From: CAYYKD01 sp964471825
GTDB taxonomy: Bacteria > Spirochaetota > GWE2-31-10 > CAYYKD01
Direction: 5' to 3'
DNA length: 64,000 nt
Assembly: GCA_964471825.1 (NCBI GenBank)
Contig: CAYYKD010000015.1
Span: 1 to 64,000, forward strand
Shown: positions 51,931-61,300 of the stretch, piece after piece
Position numbering within the stretch: position 1 is the first letter of the stretch
Layout of the letters: the number at the start of each line of letters is the position of its first letter
The notes under the pieces: model-generated
Seen by the model: only the letters and a program-made list of their open reading frames with translations
Database searches by the model: none
Told to the model about the DNA's origin: nothing
Program-made: the position numbers and the translations under genes

Positions 51931-52159
51931 CTATTTTGTATAATCGTCAAGTGATAGGAAAAATTATAATCAATGTCAACAAAAAAATCCATAAAAAAAG
52001 CCGATAGCCGATATCAGTTTTAGTTTTAATAAATAAATTTATAGTTTCTTTTTTTTTTATTAATAGTCATTGTTGTATCAAAATAATTGTAGTATCTTAA
52101 TAGTATTGTGTTTTATACGAGGCTATTGTAAAAGTAAATTTGTCGAATGAGGAGAGAAT
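51931..52159. other. intergenic region with dispersed repeat copy C
   Basis: AT-rich, with a short GCCGATA duplication near 52000 and the repeat copy at 52119-52141. No gene seen. Confidence 0.4.
52119..52141 (+). repeat. dispersed repeat copy C
   Basis: GAGGCTATTGTAAAAGTAAA followed by TTT matches copy B (18181-18203, minus strand) with three mismatches over 23 bases. It marks the boundary between the accessory block and the conserved DUF362 gene. Confidence 0.5.
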
Positions 52160-53236
52160 ATGGGTGGATCAAGCGTCTATTTTATTGGATTAAATAATGA
52201 TGAATCTATTGAGGATATAAATATTAAGATACAGGCTATTAGCGATGCAATTGGAATAAATAGTTTTGTTAAGAATGGGGATTCTGTTGCTATTAAAACA
52301 CATTTTGGCGAACGAGGAAATACTACACATATCAGTCCGAAGTTAATTAAAACGATTGTTGGTATAGTCAAAAAGTCTAAAGGGAAACCCTACCTTACAG
52401 AGACAAGTGTATTGTATAGAAGTTCACGATCTAATGCTCTAGATCATATATTGCTTGCATATGAACATGGATTCGGTTTTTCAGAGATCGGAGCTCCTAT
52501 TATTATGTCAGATGGTTTGCAGGGGAATTGGGAAAGGGAGGTTAAGATTGAAGGCGAAATATACAAATCGGTATTTGTTGCAGGGGACTCCCTCTCTGCA
52601 GATAAAACTATAATTGTTTCTCATCCGACAGGCCATATAATTGCAGGTCTAGGTGCGGCTATTAAAAATCTAGGGATGGGGCTTTCGAGTCGTAAAGGTA
52701 AACTTGCACAGCATTCTGATGTTGGCCCGATTATTGAGTCTGCAAAATGTACAGCCTGCGGACTATGTATTAAATGGTGTCCTGAAGATGCCATTGTTAT
52801 AAATGAGGGGAAAGCAAAGATATTAAATGACAAGTGTATCGGTTGTGGGGAGTGTCTTACTCTCTGTAAGTTTGGTGCCGTGAATAATGGCTGGGATACA
52901 AAGAGTGACATGCTTCAAAAAAAGATGGCTGAGCATGCATTTGCTATTCACAACACACTTAAAGGCAAAATCATATATTTTAATTTTCTTATCAATATGA
53001 CGAAGAATTGTGACTGTATGACAAGTCCGGGTAAGTTAATTGACGATATTGGGATAATGTGTTCATTTGATCCGGTTGCACTTGATACTGCAACTCTTGA
53101 GATAACAGCAAAAAGAAATGGAGATGATCTCTCCAGGCTCTCATATCCGGAGCATAATCCGTATCTTCAAATTGATCATGCAGTAAAACTTGGTATGGGT
53201 TCTAAGGTCTATAAGCTAATTGAGGTTGGATTTTAG
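52160..53236 (+). CDS. DUF362 protein with two 4Fe-4S clusters
   Basis: A 358-residue iron-sulphur protein. An N-terminal DUF362 domain (FVKNGDSVAIKTHFGERGNTTHISPKLI, LTETSVLYRSSRSNALDHI) is followed by a ferredoxin insert with two clusters: CTACGLCIKWCPEDAI and CIGCGECLTLCKFGAV (~190-235), then the rest of DUF362 (MCSFDPVALDTATLEI). Probably a cytoplasmic electron-transfer or redox maturation protein; precise role unknown for the family. GAGGAG precedes the start. Its stop codon lies in a short tandem duplication shared with the end of priA. Confidence 0.85.
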   Translation: MGGSSVYFIGLNNDESIEDINIKIQAISDAIGINSFVKNGDSVAIKTHFGERGNTTHISPKLIKTIVGIVKKSKGKPYLTETSVLYRSSRSNALDHILLAYEHGFGFSEIGAPIIMSDGLQGNWEREVKIEGEIYKSVFVAGDSLSADKTIIVSHPTGHIIAGLGAAIKNLGMGLSSRKGKLAQHSDVGPIIESAKCTACGLCIKWCPEDAIVINEGKAKILNDKCIGCGECLTLCKFGAVNNGWDTKSDMLQKKMAEHAFAIHNTLKGKIIYFNFLINMTKNCDCMTSPGKLIDDIGIMCSFDPVALDTATLEITAKRNGDDLSRLSYPEHNPYLQIDHAVKLGMGSKVYKLIEVGF

Positions 53237-53261
53237 AGAAGGTTAGTTAGAGAAGGTTGTT
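53234..53261. repeat. 14-bp tandem duplication spanning two stop codons
   Basis: TAGAGAAGGTTAGT (53234-53247) is followed by TAGAGAAGGTTGTT. Copy 1 begins with the DUF362 stop (TAG, plus strand); copy 2 holds the priA stop (minus strand) and its last codons. Confidence 0.65.
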
Positions 53262-55310
53262 GGGTTCAATGTCGATCTCTGTTTTCATGTTGCCATATTT
53301 TCTGTCAGTTAGATCAAGTTCAAGAAGAACTCTGTTAAGTTCTGCATAGTTGAGATATCTTAGGACGATCTGATATCTATAGTAGAGGTTGTTTTTAAGA
53401 TAGACGCATGGGGCAGGGGGTTCAATAAGGATATCCTGTGTACCAAGTCGAGTCTTAATCAGGTTAAGCTCGTTGTGTATTGCAGTGATAGTCTCTGATA
53501 TCTTTTTTTCATCTCTGTCCCTTAGAACGATCCTTGCAAGTCTATAGAATGGGGGAAGGTTTAGCATTTTCCTGAAACCGATCTCATTTCTATAGAATTG
53601 TTCAAAGTCATTGTTAATGGCTGATGTGATCGAGTAGTGCTGCGGATTGGTGGTCTGGATAATTACAAGCCCCCGTGATCCATGCCGCCCCGATCGTCCC
53701 GCTACCTGGGTCAGTAGAGAGAATGACCGCTCTGTAGATCTATAGTCCGGCACATTTAGTGATATGTCTGCATCTATGACCCCAACAAGTTTGATGTTTT
53801 TAAAGTCAAATCCCTTAGAGATCATCTGAGTTCCAATTATTATATTGTATTTACCTTGATTGATCTCCTCAACAGCGTGCTTAATGCTATAGTCAGAGGT
53901 AAATGAATCAAGATCGACACGGATTACACTTGAGCCAATGAATACCTTTGAGATGAGATCCTCAATTCTTTGAGTACCTGCACCGGGTTTATAGAATTTA
54001 TCTGAGCTGCACTCAGGACATTTTTCGGGGACAGAGCTTGAAAAGCTGCAGTGGTGACAGAGAAGTTTGTTCTTTGATCTATGGAATGTGAGGTTGATGT
54101 CGCACCGCGGGCATTTAAACTGATAGCCGCATTGATTACAGGTTACATTCATCGAGTAGCCCCGTCGATTCTGCAGGAGAAGTACCTGAGAGCCTGCCTT
54201 TAGTGTGTTATTTATCTCATTACGAAGCAGTGGGCTTATAAAGTTATTGCCTGATCCTCTAAAATCCACAATCCTGACTTCAGGCAGGTGTGCATCACCA
54301 AACCGTTGATTTAATGAATAGTACTTGAAGTACCCCTTAAGCGAGTAGAACCAGGATTCTACAGAGGGTGTTGCCGAACCAAACAGGACAGAGGCCCCCC
54401 TATCAGAGCAGATCTTCAGGGCAACTGTTCGTGCATGAAATCTCGGTCTTTCCTCAGATTTGTAGGTGGACTCATGCTCCTCGTCGATAATAATAAGGCC
54501 GAGATTCACGGCAGGCGAGAATACAGCACTTCGGGTACCTACCACCACACAGGGGCCGCCGTTTAGTATCTTTTCATACTCGGTAAATCGTCTAGTTGTT
54601 GAGAGACCTGAGTGAACCAGTCGGCATCTCTCCTGAAAGACACCGCTTATTCGGTCAAAGAGCTGGTATGAGAGGCCTATCTCGGGAACCATTAGGATTA
54701 CAGACTTGCCATTATCAAGTAATCTCTTGATCAGATGCATATAGACCTCAGTCTTACCTGAGCCTGTTACACCGTAGAGGTAGAATTTATCCTTTCCATC
54801 ATCCATATCTGTAAGAATATTTTTTAGAATGTCACTCTGCATATCTGTTAGCTTGTTTAGTAGATCCGCAAGCTCTGACCCCCTGTCCAGAGGTTGATTT
54901 GGCCCGTCCGGGGTTATCTGAGCAGAGTTCTTTGTTGTTCTGACTCCCTTAGGAACCATCAATGAGAGAGCCTCTCCAACTCCACAGAAATAGTAATCGG
55001 CTAACCAGAAAGCCTGTTGGACCATCTCAGAGGTAAAGACAGGTTTGGTGTCAACTATTCTCTCTATTCTCTTGAGTTTTATACTACCTGTGGTGTCCGA
55101 AACAGATACAGCAAAGGCTCTGAGTTTTCTTCCGTTAAAGTTGATATGTTCCCGTTTGCCGATCAACTCTTCAGCTCTTACCCCATCAGGAGGCAGGTAG
55201 GAGTACAGTTTGTTGATGTTTACCGGAATTGCTACGCTGACAGCCTGTACTTGCGAATTGCCGGCTTCATTTTGTGGTATCTCGGCCTCTTCTTGATGAC
55301 CCTTTGACAT
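53247..55310 (-). CDS. priA: primosomal replication restart helicase PriA
   Basis: A 687-residue superfamily-2 helicase that reloads the replisome at stalled forks. N-terminal 3'-end-binding domain (~20-130), Walker A VTGSGKTEVYMHL, DEEH box IIDEEHESTYKSEE, motif III FGSATPSVESW, zinc sites CNQCGYQFKCPRCD and CHHCSF...CPECSS (eight cysteines), motif V GTQMISKGFDF and motif VI TQVAGRSGR. All motor motifs are intact; somewhat shorter than E. coli PriA. A ~30-residue glutamate/glutamine-rich N-terminal tail is unusual. It overlaps the UDG-like gene stop by 1 base (TAATG). Confidence 0.95.
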   Translation of the reverse strand: MSKGHQEEAEIPQNEAGNSQVQAVSVAIPVNINKLYSYLPPDGVRAEELIGKREHINFNGRKLRAFAVSVSDTTGSIKLKRIERIVDTKPVFTSEMVQQAFWLADYYFCGVGEALSLMVPKGVRTTKNSAQITPDGPNQPLDRGSELADLLNKLTDMQSDILKNILTDMDDGKDKFYLYGVTGSGKTEVYMHLIKRLLDNGKSVILMVPEIGLSYQLFDRISGVFQERCRLVHSGLSTTRRFTEYEKILNGGPCVVVGTRSAVFSPAVNLGLIIIDEEHESTYKSEERPRFHARTVALKICSDRGASVLFGSATPSVESWFYSLKGYFKYYSLNQRFGDAHLPEVRIVDFRGSGNNFISPLLRNEINNTLKAGSQVLLLQNRRGYSMNVTCNQCGYQFKCPRCDINLTFHRSKNKLLCHHCSFSSSVPEKCPECSSDKFYKPGAGTQRIEDLISKVFIGSSVIRVDLDSFTSDYSIKHAVEEINQGKYNIIIGTQMISKGFDFKNIKLVGVIDADISLNVPDYRSTERSFSLLTQVAGRSGRHGSRGLVIIQTTNPQHYSITSAINNDFEQFYRNEIGFRKMLNLPPFYRLARIVLRDRDEKKISETITAIHNELNLIKTRLGTQDILIEPPAPCVYLKNNLYYRYQIVLRYLNYAELNRVLLELDLTDRKYGNMKTEIDIEPNNLL

Positions 55311-56050
55311 TAGTTTACCTTACCGTCAATGAATTCTCTTATCTTTTTAAGGTCAAGCCAGACGCTCTTTTTAAGCAGTTGATTGTTATTAACAATATGC
55401 GGATCAAAGAGTGGAAAAAGTGGAATATTATTATAGTAGAGTAGTTGTCCGTGATTATTCTCCAGGTTAAAGGCTCTCTTTAGAACAGAGGAGATCGCTA
55501 CCTGTCCAAGCGTTATTATAACAGAGGGTTTAATTATCTCAATCTGCGTCTCAATATAGCCAAGACAACTTTGAATATGTGAAATACTTAGCTGCTTTGA
55601 TGGGATACATTTAACAATATTAGTAACGAAGAGATTATCTCTAGATATATTGATAGACTCAAACCATTTGTACATAAATTCCTCAACAACCCCGGAGACA
55701 GGTCTCTGAGAGGAGTTCTCGTGTGGAGTCGGTGCGGAAAGAACGAGTAATACAGAGGCTGCAGGATTTCCTGTGCCGGGTATTCTTACAGGGGAGCTGC
55801 CTGACAAATCGCAGTTTTTACATTTAAGGATCAATTCTGCAGTCTTGATGATCTCCTGTCTCTGATATTGAACCTGAGTACTTGCAGATGACCTTGCAGA
55901 TGAGTCTGTAGACGAGTTAGTATCCTCTATAGGCTGCTCTGTAAAGAGTTCAATAATCGGGATATCCTCAGGCTTAAAACCATCGTTATAGAAAGCATCT
56001 ATATATGAGTAGAGTTTTATGAGATTGTTTGCGGCTTCATTTATGGGCAT
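55310..56050 (-). CDS. divergent family-4 uracil-DNA glycosylase-like protein
   Basis: A 246-residue UDG-superfamily protein. Four cysteines for a 4Fe-4S cluster are kept (CKNC, VKC, QSC), with FVTNIVKCIPSK and SVIITLGQVAISSVL as in family 4. The active-site loops are changed: the usual GEAPG is LSAPTPHE and the usual HPS/HPA is FDPHIV, so the catalytic residues look altered. The N-terminal ~80 residues are a Ser/Thr-rich linker, not typical. The start may lie further upstream, since the frame stays open to the N-run at 56063. Co-transcribed with priA. Confidence 0.75.
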   Translation of the reverse strand: MPINEAANNLIKLYSYIDAFYNDGFKPEDIPIIELFTEQPIEDTNSSTDSSARSSASTQVQYQRQEIIKTAELILKCKNCDLSGSSPVRIPGTGNPAASVLLVLSAPTPHENSSQRPVSGVVEEFMYKWFESINISRDNLFVTNIVKCIPSKQLSISHIQSCLGYIETQIEIIKPSVIITLGQVAISSVLKRAFNLENNHGQLLYYNNIPLFPLFDPHIVNNNQLLKKSVWLDLKKIREFIDGKVN

Positions 56051-56062
56051 ATTAGAGGACTC

Positions 56063-56072
56063 NNNNNNNNNN
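56063..56072. other. assembly gap (10 N) upstream of the UDG-like gene
   Basis: Lies 12 bases upstream of the ATG at 56050 on the minus strand, so promoter and true start of that gene may be missing. Confidence 0.55.
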
Positions 56073-56151
56073 ATAGTACATTTTAAATTTCTTAGACTAA
56101 AAAGTCAATGGTATATCTTGATTATAATCTCTTTTTTTGATAAGTTATTCG

Positions 56152-56187
56152 GGGCTATATTTTGGACTATAATTAGGACTATATGAA
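56152..56187. repeat. imperfect 12-bp tandem repeat, three copies
   Basis: GGGCTATATTTT, GGACTATAATTA and GGACTATATGAA follow one another upstream of ftsY. Confidence 0.45.
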
Positions 56188-56253
56188 AAGCTTGTGTATA
56201 TGATAAACGGCAAGCAGTTCAAAAAGATTGTATTAAATCAAATAGAGGTATAT

Positions 56254-57189
56254 ATGGGTTTATTAAGTTTTCTAATGTTCTGGAAAAAAAAGAGAGGAAA
56301 GGCTGATAGGGATTACTATGCCGAGAGTTTTGGTGATAGAGAGAGACTCGGTACAAAGTTCCGTAAACTCTTTGGCGGTAAGACTCTTGATAATTCAAGC
56401 TATGCCGAGTTGGAGGACCAGCTTGTTAAGGCTGATATTGGACCGGTTATCGCCTCAGAGTTAATAGAGAGGTTAAAAACTTCAAATGTCTCGAATATTG
56501 AGAATGCAATAGATGGGCTTAAGGTAAGTCTTCTCTCCGGTATATCTGCAGGTGCACCTGTATTTGAGGAGGGTAAACTCTCTGTCGTAATGGTACTTGG
56601 TGTAAATGGAGTGGGAAAGACCACAAGCATTGCAAAATTAGCAAACTACTATAAGAATATGGGAAAGAAGATGATAATAGCTGCAGCAGATACATTCAGA
56701 GCAGCCGCAATTGAACAGCTTTCGACCTGGGCAAAGAGAGTTGATATTCCTGTAGTCCGGCAACATGATGGGGCAGATGCGGCAAGTGTAGTATTTGATG
56801 CTCTTGAATCTGCTATTTCTAAGAAGGTTGATCTTCTCATAATTGATACAGCCGGTCGTCTTCACAATAAACAGGGTTTGATGGATGAGTTAAAAAAGAT
56901 AGACAGGGTTATTAATAGTAAGGCAGGCGACAGGGTAATTAAGACAAATATTCTTGTAATTGATGCAAATACAGGTCAGAATGGGTTTCATCAGGCTGAG
57001 ACATTTAACTCATCAGTTGGAGTAAATGGTATTATTCTCACAAAGTATGATGCGAAGGGCAAAGGCGGGATTGTTTTTAATATATCCAGAAAGTTAAAGA
57101 TACCATTCTATTTTATTGGTACAGGTGAGAAAATAGAAGACTTCAAGGTCTTTGATAGAGAAGACTTTGTTAATAACATCTTTGAGTAG
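56254..57189 (+). CDS. ftsY: signal recognition particle receptor FtsY
   Basis: About 311 residues. A short N-terminal stretch, then the N domain (~30-90) and G domain: G1 GVNGVGKTTSIAKLA, DTFRAAAIEQLSTWA, G3 DTAGRLHNKQGLMDEL, G4 TKYDAKGKGG, and the closing GTGEKIEDFKVFD. GTPase that docks SRP-ribosome complexes at the membrane. The acidic A domain of E. coli is absent, as in many bacteria. ATG 56254 follows GAGGT; an earlier in-frame ATG at 56194 is less likely. The next gene follows after 7 bases. Confidence 0.94.
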   Translation: MGLLSFLMFWKKKRGKADRDYYAESFGDRERLGTKFRKLFGGKTLDNSSYAELEDQLVKADIGPVIASELIERLKTSNVSNIENAIDGLKVSLLSGISAGAPVFEEGKLSVVMVLGVNGVGKTTSIAKLANYYKNMGKKMIIAAADTFRAAAIEQLSTWAKRVDIPVVRQHDGADAASVVFDALESAISKKVDLLIIDTAGRLHNKQGLMDELKKIDRVINSKAGDRVIKTNILVIDANTGQNGFHQAETFNSSVGVNGIILTKYDAKGKGGIVFNISRKLKIPFYFIGTGEKIEDFKVFDREDFVNNIFE

Positions 57190-57196
57190 GTAAGGC

Positions 57197-58300
57197 ATGA
57201 TGAATAAATGGATTTCTAAGACATCAATTATTACTTTTTTATCGATATTTTTGGTGTCAAATACCTGGTTAAATGCAGATAGCGTTTTTACATGGTACAG
57301 ATCAAATTCAAACGGGCTCATGCTTCTTGTTATCCCCGAGGCAAAGAGAGGCTCACATATTTATACTCTTCGTGTTGAGAAGCAGGATGATCTGATCTAT
57401 GAGAAGGTTCTCTACAAAGAAAAGGCAGTCTATAAGAAATGGATGAATAGTTATAGCAATAACTTGCTTGTCAGTAGCAGGTATTATTTGGAAAATAAAC
57501 TTGTGGAGGAGGTCTTCTACAGTCCTCAGGGGCATAAGGTTAAATTAAAAGAGTATAAAGGTAGCGATCTGATAAGAGAGAGTGATTACAAATACAATAA
57601 AGAGGGACTTGTTGAGAGTGAATCTGTATTTAATCCTATAGGTAACTCAACAACAACTACCAGATACAGATATGACAACCAATTTAAGATCAAACAGATC
57701 ATTAAAAATATGCCTGATGGCAAGGAGATCTATTGGGATGTCGTCTTTGATGCAAAGGGGATCGTTAGTAGGGAATACTACACACTGAATGATGAACTCT
57801 TCACATTTTATTATGATAGTAATGGATTAGAGTTAAAGGGTGAGGTAAGAAGAATAGTCGATGGTAAAGAGGGAGACCTAAAAATTGAGTGGCAAACAAC
57901 ATATAGCTCCTCGGGTCACAGAATTCAAAAAATTGAGACTAACTATCTGATTAATAAAACAACTACAACTCTCTTTAATAAGGATGGGCTTGAGACAAAG
58001 ATAACTACAGAATATAGAGACAGGGGGGTGGTTACAGAACTCTTTGAATATAATCAGGATAAAAAGGTAACAAGTTATTCAAAGACTGAGAATCTAAGGT
58101 TAAATTTAATTAAATATAGATACATAAATAATACAACTCTTGCAGCTGAGCAGCATTATAATGATGGTGTCTTAGTAAGAGAATTTTACTACAATGATGA
58201 TGGAACTAAAAAAGAGGTTGTTATTACCTCCGGTGGTGCAAGGATAGTTATCATTTATGATAGAAATGGTACGATTATTTCTGAAGAAATTCAAAAATGA
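57197..58300 (+). CDS. exported YD-repeat-like protein
   Basis: A 367-residue protein with a signal peptide (IITFLSIFLVSNTWLNA) and about ten degenerate 20-25-residue beta repeats of the kind YKYNKEGLVESE, YRYDNQFKIKQI, FDAKGIVSREYY, YDSNGLELKGE, FNKDGLETKIT, YNQDKKVTSYS, YNDDGTKKEVV, YDRNGTIISEE. These resemble YD/Rhs or MORN-variant repeats, i.e. a beta-sheet stack, with no toxin domain. Function unknown. It overlaps nothing but is 7 bases from ftsY and 7 from the giant barrel gene, forming one transcription unit, so a role in assembling that protein is possible. Confidence 0.7.
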   Translation: MMNKWISKTSIITFLSIFLVSNTWLNADSVFTWYRSNSNGLMLLVIPEAKRGSHIYTLRVEKQDDLIYEKVLYKEKAVYKKWMNSYSNNLLVSSRYYLENKLVEEVFYSPQGHKVKLKEYKGSDLIRESDYKYNKEGLVESESVFNPIGNSTTTTRYRYDNQFKIKQIIKNMPDGKEIYWDVVFDAKGIVSREYYTLNDELFTFYYDSNGLELKGEVRRIVDGKEGDLKIEWQTTYSSSGHRIQKIETNYLINKTTTTLFNKDGLETKITTEYRDRGVVTELFEYNQDKKVTSYSKTENLRLNLIKYRYINNTTLAAEQHYNDGVLVREFYYNDDGTKKEVVITSGGARIVIIYDRNGTIISEEIQK

Positions 58301-58307
58301 TGCCATT

Positions 58308-61300
58308 ATGGTGAAAATCATTAAATTCGGCTTATTTCTTTTGATTCTGACTATTTCATATTCATTATCCGCTGCTGTTGTCCTTAAGGATTATAACTCA
58401 GATCTAAACCCTGATTTCTTAGACAAACCAAAGACCTTAGAGAAAGAGAGTAAGGAGAAATCGTTATTTAGTTTTGTTATTGGAAGTCATGACACTGACC
58501 TCTCTCTTATGGGTACATGGGAGTTGAAGTTGGGTTATGGATTGGGTTTTACGCTTTTTCCTGAATTGGCATGGATTTCTACACTTCCAGGTTATAAAGA
58601 GGGGATCATCTTTGAGCAGAAAAGAACTCTTGCTGTAAACTGGACAAGCTCAAAGGGGTTTGTACTTACAGGTTTTATAAATGATCAGATTGAGCAGTCA
58701 GAGTTTAAGTTTACATATAATCACAACAATATATTCAAGTCGTTATTCATAACAAATAAATTTCCTGACTATGTCGTTAACCCTTATAGATCACTTCAAG
58801 GCGGCAAGTTCAGTGATATTAATTTTGGAATGGATTGGGGGGCAGACCTTTACAGCGGTAGATTTGATATACAATTTGATAGTGTAAAGCAGGTAACAGA
58901 TACATTTAAGGGCGGAAAAAAAGAGATAAACGGTAAACTCTACGCATCGGACTATAATCGCGGTATCTATTACTATCTTCCTGACAGAAATATCAATAGG
59001 GACATTGAAGTTCTTATCTCTGATCCCGATGGGGCGATCGAATCTGCAAACAGGACGCGATTTAAGGCTCTCATCTTCGGTACAGACTATGAAGCAGATC
59101 TCAAAAACGGTACTATTAAATTTGCAAAGTCTGTTGCAGGGAAGAATGTGCTTGTTTATTATAGTGTTCAGATAAACAGTACTGATTATCCTGTCGGAGG
59201 TGTATCTGCAGGGTTAAACGGTCTCTATACCGGAGCTGATTTTAACTTTTTAGCGTATCCTGAGTATAGGACTCGACTTAACAATAGGGACTATCTCTCA
59301 TTAAACTTTCCTGCAAACTACTCATTATTTGAAATCAAGAACAGTTACAGGGTTAGTGCCCCATCTATTGAGGTAATGGAACTCAAAAGCTCGATTACCG
59401 ACCGAGCCGGCCTAAGAGTGCCGGGCTATACTATTATTCACGATAGATATACAGGGTCCCTTATAGTTTCTTTAAGTGATTCAGAATATAGAAATGTTAA
59501 TAGCATTTATCCATTTCATGGGCTTGTTGATATTGAAAAATTTTATAGATCACATAGTAGTCCGCCAAAAACAGACTCACCAAATTTTATTTCATTCTAC
59601 TATCTCTCAAAGAGTGAAGGGTTGACCCTTTCAAGTAAGCCGGTTCAGGGAAGTATTAAGGTCTACCTTAACGGGGCTCTGCTGGATAACGGGAAGTATT
59701 CCTATGACTATACAAGCTCGAGTGTCTTTGTTGATTATAGCCTTAGCGATAGTGATGAGATAAGGATTACCTATGTGGCTGAGGCAGAGCAAACCTACAA
59801 TTTGACTACTACACTCAAGAATGAGTTTTCTCTTGGCAAATACATAAAACTAATTGACTCATATTGGCTAAAATTTCCGGTAAAGCTTTGGGAGGATAGT
59901 TACTATAACAACTTGAATTCTCTTGAGTTTCTTTACAGTATTGAACTCGCCGGAATATTTGGTAAGCATATTAAGTCCCGCGAGGGGGTTGTTCTGGAGT
60001 TTAACTTTTCAGCCGGGGTCTCCCTTCTATACCCGGAATTAAAAGGGATCACTATACTTGAGGATTTTGAAAGAGAATTGTCAGGCTTTAAATTAAATTT
60101 ACATTATCAGGAGTGGCATCCGGTTGAGTTGCCGGTTTATGGTTTTGATGCTGTTTCACTTGGTACTACCTATGGAAAACTCTACTACAGAAACCTTCAT
60201 GTTGGGCAGAATCTGAAGTCGGCAATATTTACAACACTCTCAGATACAACTATACAACCGGAACCCTATCTTGATGGAAATAGGATTGGTCCATACAGTT
60301 CATTTGACGGTTACTATGGAGAAAAAAACTCCCTTTCCTTAGTGAGTGAGTTTGATTTGAAGCAAAATGAGGCTGTAAGTTTTGTCTACAATTTGTCAAA
60401 TGATAAGGATGTTGTTAACTTCAGTCGATTTGATACACTTGTTGCAGCTATAAGGGCGATCAATATTTCAGGGCAGGTTAATATCTATATAGACGGTGGA
60501 AATGTAAGCGAAAGATTTACACAGTCTGACACCACGGTGCAGACAGAGATCAGTGATGAGGGGCTTTCGTACAGGTACAAAGATGTCAATGGAGCCTATT
60601 TGCTCTATAGAAGTAAGAATGATGGTGTAAATTTAACTAATGATCTAAATAGGGATGGTATTCTCTCAGGCAATGAAAGCAATAATGATAACCTTGCTCT
60701 ATTCTATAATTCTGAGACAGATCAGATGGCAGTTTCATTTACTGAGAATGAAAAAAAAATTATCAACTATAATATCTCCAATTCACAGGCTCTTGATGAG
60801 GGACGAGGCATAAGGATAACTATACACTCTGTTGATGGTGCAAGGGGATCTCTTGTATTTAATCAACTCAGGTTTACAGAGACCGGATTTTTATATGACA
60901 AATCTCTAAACGGTAAAGCAGATGAGGTTTTTCCGGCAGAGGACCCCTATCTGCTAGCTAGAATCTTTTCGGTTAAAAACAAAACCTTTGATGCAAGGAT
61001 TAAGGCTGCAAGATCCAGGGAGAGAACCCTTAGAATCCGTCTTAATGATGGTGATTTTTTTTCAGCTCATAAGAGGTTTTCATCACCGGCTGATACTTCA
61101 TTGTTTGAGAAGTTTGGTTTTTTTATGATGCTCTCAGATAATTCCTCAAGAAATATGCGTCTTAAACTGATTGACACCGAAGGAAATCTCTATGAAGAAT
61201 CAATTCTACTTTCCGGTTTAACTGCAGGCAAGTGGGAGCAGATAGAGATTGATACGACTGGGATAAATCGCGGGGTATTTAATGGTTTTATTGAGAAGAT

